From assembly GCF_001043005.1 (NCBI RefSeq), contig NZ_JYKZ01000016.1:20161-84160 (forward strand): a stretch of DNA of 64,000 nt, in the 5' to 3' direction. The DNA comes from Pseudomonas psychrophila. GTDB taxonomy: Bacteria; Pseudomonadota; Gammaproteobacteria; Pseudomonadales; Pseudomonadaceae. The number at the start of each line of letters is the position of its first letter. The stretch's first letter is position 1. The notes beneath the pieces were generated by a model. It did not search any database and had not been told where the DNA came from. It saw nothing but the letters and a program-made list of their open reading frames with translations. Of this stretch, positions 39,429 to 48,154 are shown one piece after another. The position numbers and the translations under genes are program-made.

Positions 39429-40235
39429 TCAACGCAGGTCGAGCACATCCTGCATGTCATACAGCCCAGGCTCGCGCCCTTCCAGCCACAAAGCTGCTCG
39501 AACGGCGCCCTTGGCAAAGGTCATGCGACTGGATGCCTTGTGGGTGATTTCGAGCCGCTCGCCTTCAGTGGCAAACAGCACCGTGTGATCACCCACCACA
39601 TCACCGCCGCGCACCGTAGCGAAACCGATGGTTTCACGCTCGCGAGCACCGGTATGGCCTTCACGACCATAGACCGCGACTTTTTGCAGATCGCGCCCCA
39701 ATGCATCGGCAATCACTTCACCCATGCGCATCGCCGTTCCCGAAGGTGCGTCGACCTTGTGCCGGTGGTGAGCCTCGATGATTTCGATATCCGCATCATC
39801 ACCCATCACCCGCGCAGCCATGTCGAGCAACTTGAACGACAGATTGACCCCGACACTGAAGTTGGAAGCAAAGACAATCGCAATGTCCTGACCCGCTTCG
39901 ACCAACAGCTGTTTTTGCGCCGCGCTCAAGCCCGTGGTGCCAATCACCATGGCCTTGCCCAGCTTGCGACACACCGCCAGGTTGCCCAGCATCACTTCAG
40001 GCAAAGTGAAATCGATCAGCACGTCAAAGTCAGCAGAGACCTCTTGCAGGCTGGCTGACAACGGCACATCAATCCGCCCTACAGAAGCCAGCTCACCGGC
40101 ATCAGCCCCCACCAGAGAGCTGCCCGGACGAACGATTGCCGCCGTCAGCCCGCACACTGGCGAGCGCTGCTGCACCGCATCGATCAATGTCCTGCCCATG
40201 CGCCCGGCAGCGCCCATCACAGCTATACGTCGCAT
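39429..40235 (-). CDS. dapB: 4-hydroxy-tetrahydrodipicolinate reductase
   Basis: NAD(P)H-dependent step of lysine and diaminopimelate synthesis. N-terminal dinucleotide fold RIAVMGAAGRMGRTL, and the substrate/catalytic block EAHHRHKVDAPSGTA. 268 residues. It begins 10 nt after the dnaJ stop, so it is probably read from dnaJ transcripts as well. Confidence 0.97.
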   Translation of the reverse strand: MRRIAVMGAAGRMGRTLIDAVQQRSPVCGLTAAIVRPGSSLVGADAGELASVGRIDVPLSASLQEVSADFDVLIDFTLPEVMLGNLAVCRKLGKAMVIGTTGLSAAQKQLLVEAGQDIAIVFASNFSVGVNLSFKLLDMAARVMGDDADIEIIEAHHRHKVDAPSGTAMRMGEVIADALGRDLQKVAVYGREGHTGARERETIGFATVRGGDVVGDHTVLFATEGERLEITHKASSRMTFAKGAVRAALWLEGREPGLYDMQDVLDLR

Positions 40236-40245
40236 TTACCGCTCC

Positions 40246-41370
40246 TTACAGGTCGCCGAAAAAACGCTTCACGCCTTCAAACCAACCAGTGGCGTTTGGT
40301 GAGTGGCAGCTATCGCCTTCCAGCGTGGTACGGAACTCCTCCATCAACTCACGCTGACGACGGCTCAACTTGACCGGCGTTTCAACTACAACGCGACACA
40401 TCAGATCGCCTGCACCACCACCCCGCACCGGAGCAACACCCTTGCCACGCAAGCGGAACTGCTTGCCAGTCTGAGTGCCTTCAGGGACTTTCAGCTTGAC
40501 CCGACCATCCAGCGTTGGCACTTCAAGCTCTGCGCCCAACGCTGCATCAGCCACGCTGATTGGCACTTCACAGAACAAATGTTTGCCGTCGCGCTGAAAA
40601 ATCGCGTGCTCGCGCACATCGATCACTACATACAGATCGCCAGTCGGCCCACCTTGTACGCCCGCCTCGCCTTCGCCCGACAGACGTATGCGGTCGCCGG
40701 TATCAACGCCCGCAGGGACTTTGACGGAAAGCGTTTTGTATTCCTCGACACGGCCTTCGCCACGGCAGCTGTCGCATGGGTCAGAGATGACCTTGCCTTG
40801 ACCATGACAACGCGGGCAAGTCTGCTGAACAGCAAAGAAGCCCTGCTGCATACGCACCTGGCCGATACCGCCGCAGGTTGTGCAGGTCACAGGCGAAGAA
40901 CCCTTCTTGGCGCCCGAACCATCACATGGCTTGCAGTTGACCAACGTCGGAACGCGGATATTGACCGTGGTACCGCGCACGGCTTCTTCCAGATCCAGCT
41001 CCAGCGTGTAGCGCAAATCGCTACCACGCTGAGCGCCACCCCGGGAGCCGCCACGACCTCCACCAAAGAAATCGCTGAACACATCGCCAAAAATATCGGA
41101 GAAGTTCTGGCCGCCAAAACCAGCGCCGCCGCCGCCCATTTGCGGATCAACACCGGCATGGCCGTATTGATCGTAGGCCGCACGCTTGCTGGAGTCCGAC
41201 AGTACTTCGTAAGCTTCGTTAGCTTCCTTGAACAGCTCTTCCGAGGCCTTGTCATCCGGATTGCGATCCGGGTGATGCTTCATCGCCAGGCGGCGATAAG
41301 CTTTTTTCAGCTCGATCTCAGTCGTAGTGCGTTCAACACCCAATATTTCGTAATAGTCGCGCTTTGCCAT
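40246..41370 (-). CDS. dnaJ: Chaperone protein DnaJ
   Basis: 374 residues from ATG 41370 (MAKRDYYEILGV). J domain with HPDRNPDDK, a Gly/Phe-rich linker, four CxxCxGxG zinc repeats (CKPCDGSG, CTTCGGIG, CPRCHGQG, CDSCRGEG) and the substrate-binding C-terminal domains. Delivers unfolded clients to DnaK and triggers ATP hydrolysis. An upstream GTG-type extension (MRVQRI) is not conserved. Confidence 0.97.
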   Translation of the reverse strand: MAKRDYYEILGVERTTTEIELKKAYRRLAMKHHPDRNPDDKASEELFKEANEAYEVLSDSSKRAAYDQYGHAGVDPQMGGGGAGFGGQNFSDIFGDVFSDFFGGGRGGSRGGAQRGSDLRYTLELDLEEAVRGTTVNIRVPTLVNCKPCDGSGAKKGSSPVTCTTCGGIGQVRMQQGFFAVQQTCPRCHGQGKVISDPCDSCRGEGRVEEYKTLSVKVPAGVDTGDRIRLSGEGEAGVQGGPTGDLYVVIDVREHAIFQRDGKHLFCEVPISVADAALGAELEVPTLDGRVKLKVPEGTQTGKQFRLRGKGVAPVRGGGAGDLMCRVVVETPVKLSRRQRELMEEFRTTLEGDSCHSPNATGWFEGVKRFFGDL

Positions 41371-41691
41371 AATTCTTTGCACTCTCAAGGACGTTCGACA
41401 AAACCCTCCCGAGCCTCGCCAAACCCGCCAAGCCCGAAAAGGATCAGACCCGACTCACGTCTTTTCAACGATATTGGTTTCTGTTTAACAGCCAATGCAT
41501 TGGCCGACAGGAGCGGTTACCTCTGGCTGGAAAACAAGAAAGATCCAGACCAAACCGCCAGCATTCGACCTTGTCGCATGCTGTAAAAAATTCCTTTACT
41601 CCAGACACGCCAACGCGGGAGCAAGCTCCCGCGCGGCGACATCCTACCAGTCACCGCTAAAGCGCGGTCAACTGGCCGACAAACAAGCTAA
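41371..41691 (-). other. dnaK-dnaJ intergenic region
   Basis: 321 nt without a gene. It holds a perfect hairpin CGCGGGAGCAAGCTCCCGCG (41613-41632), likely the dnaK transcript end although no T-run follows, and a 14-bp palindrome GCCAATGCATTGGC (41491-41504). A weak TTGAAA lies near 41462-41468, but no CCCCAT follows at the right spacing, so I do not call a sigma32 promoter for dnaJ. Confidence 0.5.
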
Positions 41692-43608
41692 TTACTTGTT
41701 GTCTTTTACTTCTTCGAACTCAGCGTCGACAACGTCGTCCGCTTTTTCAGCCGAATCAGCTGGCTTGGCCGCTGCGTCTGCCGGGTTCGCTTGCTCGGCG
41801 TACATTTTCTGTGCAACCGGAGCAGACACCTTGGACAGCTCTTCAACCTTGGCTTCGATAGCAGCCTTGTCGTCGCCTTTAACAGCAGCTTCAAGTGCAA
41901 CTACAGCAGCTTCGATTGCAGCTTTCTCTTCCTCGGTTACTTTGTCGCCAGCATCGACGATCATTTTGCGAGTCGAGTGAACCAGTGCGTCGCCCTGATT
42001 ACGTGCAGCTGCCAGCTCTTCGAACTTGCGGTCTTCCTCAGCATTGATCTCGGCATCGCGAACCATCTGAGCGATTTCTTCCTCGGACAGACCCGAGTTA
42101 GCCTTGATCACGATGGACTGAGACTTGCCAGTCGCCTTGTCTTTTGCACTTACGTGCAGGATGCCGTTGGCATCGATGTCGAAGGTTACTTCGATCTGAG
42201 GCACGCCACGTGGAGCTGGTGGAATGTCAGCCAGGTCGAACTTGCCCAACGACTTGTTCTGTGCGGCTTGCTTACGCTCACCTTGCAGCACGTGAATGGT
42301 CACAGCGCCCTGGTTGTCGTCAGCCGTCGAGAACACTTGCGATTTCTTTGTAGGAATCGTGGTGTTTTTCTCGATCAGAGCAGTCATTACGCCGCCCATG
42401 GTTTCGATACCCAAAGTCAGCGGGCTCACGTCCAGCAACAGAACGTCTTTAACATCACCGGCCAATACCGCGCCCTGGATAGCAGCACCCATGGCAACAG
42501 CTTCGTCCGGGTTCACGTCTTTACGTGCTTCCTTGCCGAAGAACTCGGTTACCAGCTTCTGTACCAGCGGCATACGAGTCTGACCACCGACCAAGATCAC
42601 GTCGTTGATCGCGCCAACGTCGATACCAGCGTCTTTCAGAGCAATGCGGCAAGGCTCGATGGTGCGCTGAACCAGGTCTTCAACCAGCGATTCCAGCTTG
42701 GCGCGAGAAATCTTCACGTTCAAGTGCTTAGGACCGGTGGCATCTGCAGTGATGTAAGGCAGATTCACGTCAGTCGACTGGCTCGAAGACAGTTCGATCT
42801 TGGCTTTTTCAGCAGCTTCTTTCAGACGCTGCATCGCCAGCGGGTCACCTTTAAGGTTCATGCCGCTTTCTTTCTTGAACTCGTCAACCAGGTAGTCGAT
42901 CAGACGGATGTCAAAGTCTTCACCACCCAGGAACGTGTCACCGTTGGTTGCCAGCACTTCAAACTGGTGCTCGCCATCAACTTCGGCAATTTCAATGACC
43001 GACACGTCGAAAGTACCGCCACCCAAGTCATAAACGATGACAGTGTGGTCGCCCTTCGCTTTGTCCATACCGTAAGCCAGAGCAGCTGCGGTTGGTTCGT
43101 TGATGATGCGCTTAACGTCCAGACCCGCAATACGGCCGGCATCTTTAGTAGCTTGACGCTGGCTGTCGTTGAAGTAGGCCGGAACGGTAATGACCGCTTC
43201 AGTCACTGGCTCGCCGAGGTAGTCTTCGGCGGTTTTCTTCATTTTCTTCAGAATTTCAGCCGAGATCTGTGGCGGAGCCATTTTCTGGCCGTTCACTTCA
43301 ACCCAAGCGTCACCGTTGTCAGCCTTGGCGATCTTGTACGGAACCATCTGAATGTCTTTCTGTACAACTTCTTCGTCAAAACGACGACCGATCAGACGCT
43401 TCACCGCGTACAGGGTGTTATGCGGATTGGTCACTGCCTGACGCTTGGCCGACTGGCCAACCAGAATTTCGCCATCATTGGCGTACGCAACGATCGACGG
43501 CGTAGTACGCGCGCCTTCTGCGTTTTCGATAACTTTTGCTTTACCGTTTTCAAGAACCGAAACACACGAGTTGGTGGTCCCGAGGTCAATACCGATAATT
43601 CTGCCCAT
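41692..43608 (-). CDS. dnaK: Chaperone protein DnaK (Hsp70)
   Basis: 638 residues. ATPase domain with IGIDLGTTNSCVSV, IVYDLGGGTFDVSV and VILVGGQTRMPLVQ; substrate-binding domain from about 390 (DVSPLTLGIETMGG); C-terminal lid ending in the conserved acidic EEVKDNK motif. Preceded by a sigma32 promoter inside the grpE 3' end. Confidence 0.98.
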   Translation of the reverse strand: MGRIIGIDLGTTNSCVSVLENGKAKVIENAEGARTTPSIVAYANDGEILVGQSAKRQAVTNPHNTLYAVKRLIGRRFDEEVVQKDIQMVPYKIAKADNGDAWVEVNGQKMAPPQISAEILKKMKKTAEDYLGEPVTEAVITVPAYFNDSQRQATKDAGRIAGLDVKRIINEPTAAALAYGMDKAKGDHTVIVYDLGGGTFDVSVIEIAEVDGEHQFEVLATNGDTFLGGEDFDIRLIDYLVDEFKKESGMNLKGDPLAMQRLKEAAEKAKIELSSSQSTDVNLPYITADATGPKHLNVKISRAKLESLVEDLVQRTIEPCRIALKDAGIDVGAINDVILVGGQTRMPLVQKLVTEFFGKEARKDVNPDEAVAMGAAIQGAVLAGDVKDVLLLDVSPLTLGIETMGGVMTALIEKNTTIPTKKSQVFSTADDNQGAVTIHVLQGERKQAAQNKSLGKFDLADIPPAPRGVPQIEVTFDIDANGILHVSAKDKATGKSQSIVIKANSGLSEEEIAQMVRDAEINAEEDRKFEELAAARNQGDALVHSTRKMIVDAGDKVTEEEKAAIEAAVVALEAAVKGDDKAAIEAKVEELSKVSAPVAQKMYAEQANPADAAAKPADSAEKADDVVDAEFEEVKDNK

Positions 43609-43685
43609 GTCTACTCTCCCTAAATTTGAATTTTGTTGCCGCAGCAGTGATGACCAACTGCGGCATTACTTAACGCTTGACTTCT

Positions 43686-43713
43686 AAATGGGGGCCTTGC
43701 GGCCGATTTCAAG
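43686..43713 (-). promoter_or_regulatory. Sigma32 promoter of dnaK
   Basis: Minus strand CTTGAAA (43713-43707), 13 nt, CCCCATTT (43693-43686): an essentially consensus heat-shock promoter. The -35 box overlaps the grpE stop codon. The leader to dnaK is about 70 nt. Confidence 0.88.
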
Positions 43714-44275
43714 CCTGCTCGTCAATCGATGGCGAAACCGGCGCTGGCGCCTTGCTAACTACGACCATAGCCGGGCGCAGCAAGCGACCATTGAGCTGAT
43801 AACCTTTTTGAAACACCTTGAGCACACTGTTTGGCTCCAGGTCAGCGCTTTCCTGCATTGCCATCGCTTGATGATGCTCGGCATTGAAGGGTTCGCCGTG
43901 CGGGTCGATCGCTTCCAGCTGATAACGCTTCAGGGTGTCCTGGAACATTTTCAGGGTCAGTTCAATCCCTTCGCGCATCGGACGAATGTTCTCGTCGTCA
44001 GGGCTGGACAGCTCAAGACCGCGCTCCAGACTGTCGATCACCGGCAACAGATCGCCTGCAAACTTCTCCAGCGCAAATTTGTGAGCCTTTTCGACATCCT
44101 GTTCGGCGCGGCGGCGAACGTTTTGCAGATCGGCAGCTACGCGCAGAGCCTGATCATTAGCGGCTGCCAGCTGCTCTTCAAGCACCTGCACGCGGGCTGC
44201 CAAATCTTCACCTGCTACATCAGCGGCCTGGTTGGCGTCCTGGTTCTGCGTATCCATAGTCTGTTCGTCTGCCAT
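43709..44275 (-). CDS. grpE: Nucleotide exchange factor GrpE
   Basis: 188 residues: N-terminal acidic/Gln-rich segment, a long coiled coil (RVQVLEEQLAAANDQALRVAADLQNVRRRAEQD) and the C-terminal beta domain with NSVLKVFQKGYQLNGRLLRPAMVVVSK. Releases ADP from DnaK. Preceded by its own sigma32 promoter. Confidence 0.97.
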   Translation of the reverse strand: MADEQTMDTQNQDANQAADVAGEDLAARVQVLEEQLAAANDQALRVAADLQNVRRRAEQDVEKAHKFALEKFAGDLLPVIDSLERGLELSSPDDENIRPMREGIELTLKMFQDTLKRYQLEAIDPHGEPFNAEHHQAMAMQESADLEPNSVLKVFQKGYQLNGRLLRPAMVVVSKAPAPVSPSIDEQA

Positions 44276-44329
44276 AGATTTCTCCTTTCAAACTTCGTCC
44301 GCGAGCTCGACTCGCGCTTCTGCCAAGGT

Positions 44330-44357
44330 ATATGGGGTCGCAAATCTCAGGTTCAAG
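44330..44357 (-). promoter_or_regulatory. Sigma32 promoter of grpE
   Basis: Minus strand CTTGAAC (44357-44351), 13 nt, CCCCATAT (44337-44330), about 55 nt upstream of the grpE ATG. Same spacing as the dnaK promoter. Confidence 0.88.
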
Positions 44358-44527
44358 ACCCTGAAAACCAGAAAATAGATGTTAGAGCCCTCTGGCATTA
44401 CCTGCAAAAAAACAAATTCGAGCTAAAAAAGTTAAAAAAACAAGCAAATCGAACTAAGCACAACCATTGTCAGCATGAAACAAAACACTGTATAAATAAC
44501 CAGACATTACGTTTTGGAGCAGCTCCC

Positions 44528-46210
44528 ATGCTGGTGCACCTGTCCGTACACAACTACGCCATCGTTGAACATCTCGATCTCGAACTGGATCGCGGGATGA
44601 GTGTAATCACTGGCGAGACCGGTGCCGGCAAATCGATCATGCTCGACGCTTTGGGCCTCACACTGGGAGACCGTGCAGACAGCGGTGTTGTTCGCCCAGG
44701 TGCCGACAAGGCCGATATCCTGGCCACTTTCGACCTGCAAGACATACCCGAAGCCCGGGCCTGGCTTGCCGAGCGCGACCTGGAAGGCGACGGTCCGTGC
44801 ATCTTGCGCCGGGTCATCACCGCCGAAGGCCGATCGCGCAGCTACATCAATGGCACCCCCTGCCCCCAGGGCGACCTCAAGGCTCTGGGCGAGCTGCTGA
44901 TCGACATCCACAGCCAGCACGAGCACCAGTCACTGCTCAAGCCCGACACTCACCGTCGCCTGCTCGACGAGTACGCCGGCGCCACCGATCTGGCCCGCCA
45001 GGTACAACTGGCCGCCCAACGCTGGCGTCAGACCAGACAAGAGCTTGAACACCTGTCCAACTCCGGAGATGAACAGCGCTCGCGCCATCAGTTGCTGAGC
45101 TACCAGCTCGAAGAGCTGGAAACCCTCTCGCTGGGCGAAAACGAACTCGAAGAGCTGGAACAGGAACACAAAAACCTGACCAATGCCGAAACCTTGCTGA
45201 CCATCTGCCGTCAGGTGGTAGAGCAATGCAGCGAAAGCGATTCAGGCAACGTCCTCAATGCCCTGACGGCCAGTCTCAATCGCCTTTCGAGCATCAACAG
45301 CAATTCGGGCTCACTGGGCGAAGCCACCGACCTGCTGGCCAGCGCACAAATCCAGGTCGAAGAAGCCGTAGGCGAACTCAATCGCTTTATCGACCATTTT
45401 GATGCCGACCCGGGTCGCCTGCAGTACCTGGAAGAACGGCTGGACACCATCTATACACTGGCGCGCAAACATCGGGTGCAACCCAACGAAGTGGCAGCAC
45501 TGCAGCAAAAACTACTCGATGAGCTCGAAACCCTTAACGCCAACGATGAAAACATCGAACGCCTGGCTAACGAGCTGACGTCCTTCTCCCGTCACTATCA
45601 TGAGTGCGCACGCGAACTCAGCAACCTGCGCGGCCTGGCCGCAACACGCCTGAGCAGTGCTGTAGAAGAAGAAATCCAGCGACTTGGCATGCCGGGTGGG
45701 CGCTTCATGATCGAACTGCGCCCCCAGAGCAGCAGTGACCCCATGCCTCAAGGCCTTGAGCAGGTAGAGCTGCTCGTAAGCGCCAACCCCGGCCAGCCAC
45801 TCAAGGCCTTGGCCAAGGTTGCCTCTGGCGGCGAACTGTCGCGTATCAGCCTGGCCATCCAGGTCATCACCGCTCAAACCTCCCGCGTCCCCACTCTGGT
45901 GTTCGACGAAGTGGATGTGGGCATTGGCGGTCCGACTGCCGAAATCGTCGGGCAACTGCTACGCCGCCTTGGCGAGCGTGGCCAGGTACTTACGGTGACT
46001 CACTTGCCGCAAGTGGCTGCGCAATGCCATCAACACCTTTTTGTACACAAGGTTCGCGAGAGCGAGACCACACGCACTGCCGTGGCAAAACTGAGCAAAA
46101 AAGAACGCGTTGAAGAAGTCGCTCGCATGCTTGGCGGCGTTGACCTGACCAAAGAATCCCTGGCCCACGCCAAGAAAATGGTCGTCACTGCAAAAAATCT
46201 GGCAGCTTAA
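44528..46210 (+). CDS. recN: DNA repair protein RecN
   Basis: SMC-like ATPase acting in double-strand break repair. Walker A GETGAGKS at 29-36, long central coiled coils (LEELETLSLGENELEELEQEHKNL and others), the ABC signature KVASGGELSRISLA and Walker B TLVFDEVDVGIGG. About 560 residues from ATG 44528 (MLVHLSVHNYAIVEHLDLEL). The frame stays open upstream over the grpE antisense, but the conserved N-terminus fixes this start. Confidence 0.96.
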   Translation: MLVHLSVHNYAIVEHLDLELDRGMSVITGETGAGKSIMLDALGLTLGDRADSGVVRPGADKADILATFDLQDIPEARAWLAERDLEGDGPCILRRVITAEGRSRSYINGTPCPQGDLKALGELLIDIHSQHEHQSLLKPDTHRRLLDEYAGATDLARQVQLAAQRWRQTRQELEHLSNSGDEQRSRHQLLSYQLEELETLSLGENELEELEQEHKNLTNAETLLTICRQVVEQCSESDSGNVLNALTASLNRLSSINSNSGSLGEATDLLASAQIQVEEAVGELNRFIDHFDADPGRLQYLEERLDTIYTLARKHRVQPNEVAALQQKLLDELETLNANDENIERLANELTSFSRHYHECARELSNLRGLAATRLSSAVEEEIQRLGMPGGRFMIELRPQSSSDPMPQGLEQVELLVSANPGQPLKALAKVASGGELSRISLAIQVITAQTSRVPTLVFDEVDVGIGGPTAEIVGQLLRRLGERGQVLTVTHLPQVAAQCHQHLFVHKVRESETTRTAVAKLSKKERVEEVARMLGGVDLTKESLAHAKKMVVTAKNLAA

Positions 46211-46247
46211 CGACGAACGGTCATTAAAAGACCTGTTTCTTAAAGCA

Positions 46248-46273
46248 CGAAGGCGGCCCTTGGGCCGCCTTCG
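46248..46273. terminator. Bidirectional terminator between recN and fur
   Basis: CGAAGGCGGCCC (46248-46259) and GGGCCGCCTTCG (46262-46273) form a 12-bp stem between the convergent genes. A second small hairpin CGCGAGC/GCTCGCG lies at 46280-46297. Confidence 0.7.
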
Positions 46274-46306
46274 ATCGTTTCGCGAGCCGTAGCTCGCGTG
46301 ACATGC

Positions 46307-46720
46307 TTACTTGGACTTCTTGCGCACGTACAGCACCAAGTTGTGATCCACCAACTCAACACCGTGCTTGGCTGCAATGGCGTGCTGCAGTTTTTCGATG
46401 TCTTCGTCGAAAAACTCGATCACTTCACCGCTGTCCACGTTGACCATATGGTCGTGGTGGCCGCCATCAGCATCAGCCAATTCAAAGACCGCATGACCAC
46501 CATCGAAATTATGGCGAATCACCAGCCCCGCTGACTCAAACTGGGTCAGAACACGGTAAACCGTGGCCAGACCGACGTCCTCGCCTGCTTGCATAAGTGC
46601 CTTGTAAACATCCTCGGCGCTCATGTGACGCTGCTCTGCAGAGTCAAGCATCTGTAGAATTTTGACTCGTGGCAGAGTCACCTTAAGTCCGGCCTTACGT
46701 AGTTCGCTATTTTCAACCAT
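46307..46720 (-). CDS. fur: Ferric uptake regulator Fur
   Basis: Fe(II)-dependent repressor of iron uptake. Winged-helix DNA-binding domain (GLATVYRVLTQFESAGLV) followed by the metal-binding HHDHMVNVDSGEVIEF and HAIAAKHG blocks. 137 residues from ATG 46720 (MVENSELRKAGLKVTLPR). Divergent from bamE with overlapping promoters. Confidence 0.97.
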   Translation of the reverse strand: MVENSELRKAGLKVTLPRVKILQMLDSAEQRHMSAEDVYKALMQAGEDVGLATVYRVLTQFESAGLVIRHNFDGGHAVFELADADGGHHDHMVNVDSGEVIEFFDEDIEKLQHAIAAKHGVELVDHNLVLYVRKKSK

Positions 46721-46744
46721 GGTTAGCTTTCTCGCGGAAGCGGC

Positions 46745-46773
46745 TTCGCAGCTTCTCTTAATACGGGTATGAT
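46745..46773 (+). promoter_or_regulatory. Probable sigma70 promoter of bamE
   Basis: TTCGCA (46745-46750), 17 nt, TATGAT (46768-46773), about 46 nt before the bamE ATG; overlaps the fur promoter on the other strand. Confidence 0.5.
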
Positions 46774-46797
46774 CGGCGTTTACGTTGTCCCAGCCAA
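46769..46797 (-). promoter_or_regulatory. Probable sigma70 promoter of fur
   Basis: Minus strand TTGGCT (46797-46792), 17 nt, GATCAT (46774-46769). The -10 overlaps the -10 of the divergent bamE promoter in the shared element TATGATC. Confidence 0.5.
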
Positions 46798-46818
46798 GAT
46801 AGTGGAAGTCGCCCACCG

Positions 46819-47346
46819 ATGCAAAACACCAAGCTCTTGCTAACCAGTTTCACCTTTGTGGGACTGCTCGCACTCGCCGGTTGTTCATTCCCCGGGGTTT
46901 ACAAAATCGACATCCAACAGGGCAATGTCGTCACGCAGGACATGATAAACCAGTTGCGCCCGGGAATGACCCGCCGGCAAGTGCGGTTTATCATGGGCAA
47001 CGCCCTGCTGACCGACACATTCCACCCTGATCGCTGGGATTACCTGTATAGCCTGCAGCCCGGCGGCGGTGAACGCCAACAAGAACGCGTCAGCGTGTTC
47101 TTCAACCAAAATGACCAGCTCGTAAGCTTGTCAGGCGACTTCAAGCCTGGCGTAAGCCGCGACGAAGCCATTCTCGGCAAAACCGGCGGTACAAACGTGA
47201 CCGAACCGGCTACTGAAGCTCCAGTCGAGAAGAGCGAAGTTCCAGCCAAGCCTGGTTCCTTGCTTGATCAGATCCAGAAGGACGTAGACGGTGTTGAAAC
47301 CGTACCGGTTCCTACGCCAGAACCTCTGGATACAACCGAACAATAG
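46819..47346 (+). CDS. bamE: Outer-membrane assembly lipoprotein BamE (OmlA)
   Basis: 175 residues. Signal peptide with lipobox LALAGC, lipidated Cys at 22; then the SmpA/OmlA domain with VTQDMINQLRPGMTRRQVRFIMGNALLTDTFHPDRWDY, the conserved core that contacts BamD and phosphatidylglycerol. The C-terminal 50 residues are Pro/Glu-rich and likely disordered. Divergent from fur, a pairing known in pseudomonads. Confidence 0.96.
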   Translation: MQNTKLLLTSFTFVGLLALAGCSFPGVYKIDIQQGNVVTQDMINQLRPGMTRRQVRFIMGNALLTDTFHPDRWDYLYSLQPGGGERQQERVSVFFNQNDQLVSLSGDFKPGVSRDEAILGKTGGTNVTEPATEAPVEKSEVPAKPGSLLDQIQKDVDGVETVPVPTPEPLDTTEQ

Positions 47347-47356
47347 CGTTCGGCAC

Positions 47357-47383
47357 AAAAAAGCCCGGCATGCCGGGCTTTTT
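47357..47383. terminator. Bidirectional terminator between bamE and rnfH
   Basis: AAAAAAGCCCGGCA/TGCCGGGCTTTTT: a perfect stem with A and T tracts on each side. Confidence 0.92.
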
Positions 47384-47402
47384 GTTGTCTGCCATAAAGC
47401 AG

Positions 47403-47720
47403 TTACTGCTGACTCAGACGCTTGGCCTCGGCGGCTTTAGCCGCACGCTGACGCCGAATCTCTTTAGGGTCGGCCAGCAGCGGGCGATACATTTCGATGC
47501 GATCACCTGCCTGCAACACGCGGGTTTCAGGCTCAGCTATCTGCTTGCCGAAGATCCCTACCGGACAACCCGCCAGATCAAGCTCGGGAAACTCACGCCC
47601 CATACCCGACGCCAATACCGCCGCCCGTACCGTCGTACCTGGCGGCACAGCAACGGTCAGCAGGCACTGACGATCGACCGCGGCATACACCACCTCAACG
47701 TCAATCATGAGCTCAGCCAT
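47403..47720 (-). CDS. rnfH: RnfH-family ubiquitin-like protein
   Basis: 105 residues from ATG 47720 (MAELMIDVEVVYA); a second ATG four codons on is possible. Beta-grasp protein with VAVPPGTTVRAAVLASGM and VGIFGKQIAEPETRVLQAGDRIEMYRPLLADPKEIRRQRA, the RnfH signature, and a basic tail. The 5' end overlaps the ratA stop by 8 nt; RnfH and RatA pair widely and form the so-called RatAB locus of E. coli. Its molecular role is unsettled. Confidence 0.92.
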   Translation of the reverse strand: MAELMIDVEVVYAAVDRQCLLTVAVPPGTTVRAAVLASGMGREFPELDLAGCPVGIFGKQIAEPETRVLQAGDRIEMYRPLLADPKEIRRQRAAKAAEAKRLSQQ

Positions 47721-48147
47721 ACAACTGCTTGGCGCGCTGACAGAATGCATCCACCAGGGTGTTGGCCGCTTGATTGAACAAAGGCCCCAAGGTCGCTTTG
47801 ACGATAGCCCCGGCGTAATCAAAGGTCATGTCCAGGCTGATTTTGCAGGCCTTCTCACCTAACGGTTTGAACACCCACATACCATGCAGCTTGGTGAAAG
47901 GGCCTTCTTCAAGGTTCATTTCAATGGATTGACCCGGCACCAGCGTATTGCAGGTCACGAAGTGCTGGCTCAAGCCGCCCTTCGCCACGCCCAGACTGGC
48001 GCGCATCAGCACTTCAGTGCTTTCCAGGATTTCGGCCGACGAGCACCACGGCAAAAACTGCGGGTAACTCGCTACATCGTTCACCAGGTCATAAAGAGCC
48101 TGGGCTGGATACGGCAACAAGGCGGAGCGTTGGATATGGGTAGTCAT
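47713..48147 (-). CDS. ratA: RatA-type START/coenzyme Q-binding protein
   Basis: 144 residues from ATG 48147 (MTTHIQRSALLPYPA). START/polyketide-cyclase fold with DLVNDVASYPQFLPWCSSAEI and FDYAGAIVKATLGPLFNQAANTLVDAFCQRAKQLYG. In E. coli it was proposed to block 70S association; homologues such as Coq10 bind ubiquinone. Downstream rnfH overlaps it, and it starts 7 nt after the transporter gene. Confidence 0.92.
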   Translation of the reverse strand: MTTHIQRSALLPYPAQALYDLVNDVASYPQFLPWCSSAEILESTEVLMRASLGVAKGGLSQHFVTCNTLVPGQSIEMNLEEGPFTKLHGMWVFKPLGEKACKISLDMTFDYAGAIVKATLGPLFNQAANTLVDAFCQRAKQLYG

Positions 48148-48154
48148 GTCAGCG

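Noticed and set aside
41455..41470. Sigma32 promoter for dnaJ
   Set aside because: TTGAAA is present on the minus strand, but no CCCCAT follows at 13-15 nt.
41791..43623. 610-codon frame antisense to dnaK
   Set aside because: Antisense dnaK frames are a known annotation artefact; no independent support.
43688..44527. N-terminal extension of recN over the grpE antisense
   Set aside because: The conserved RecN N-terminus begins at 44528; the extension is only a frame left open by grpE codon bias.
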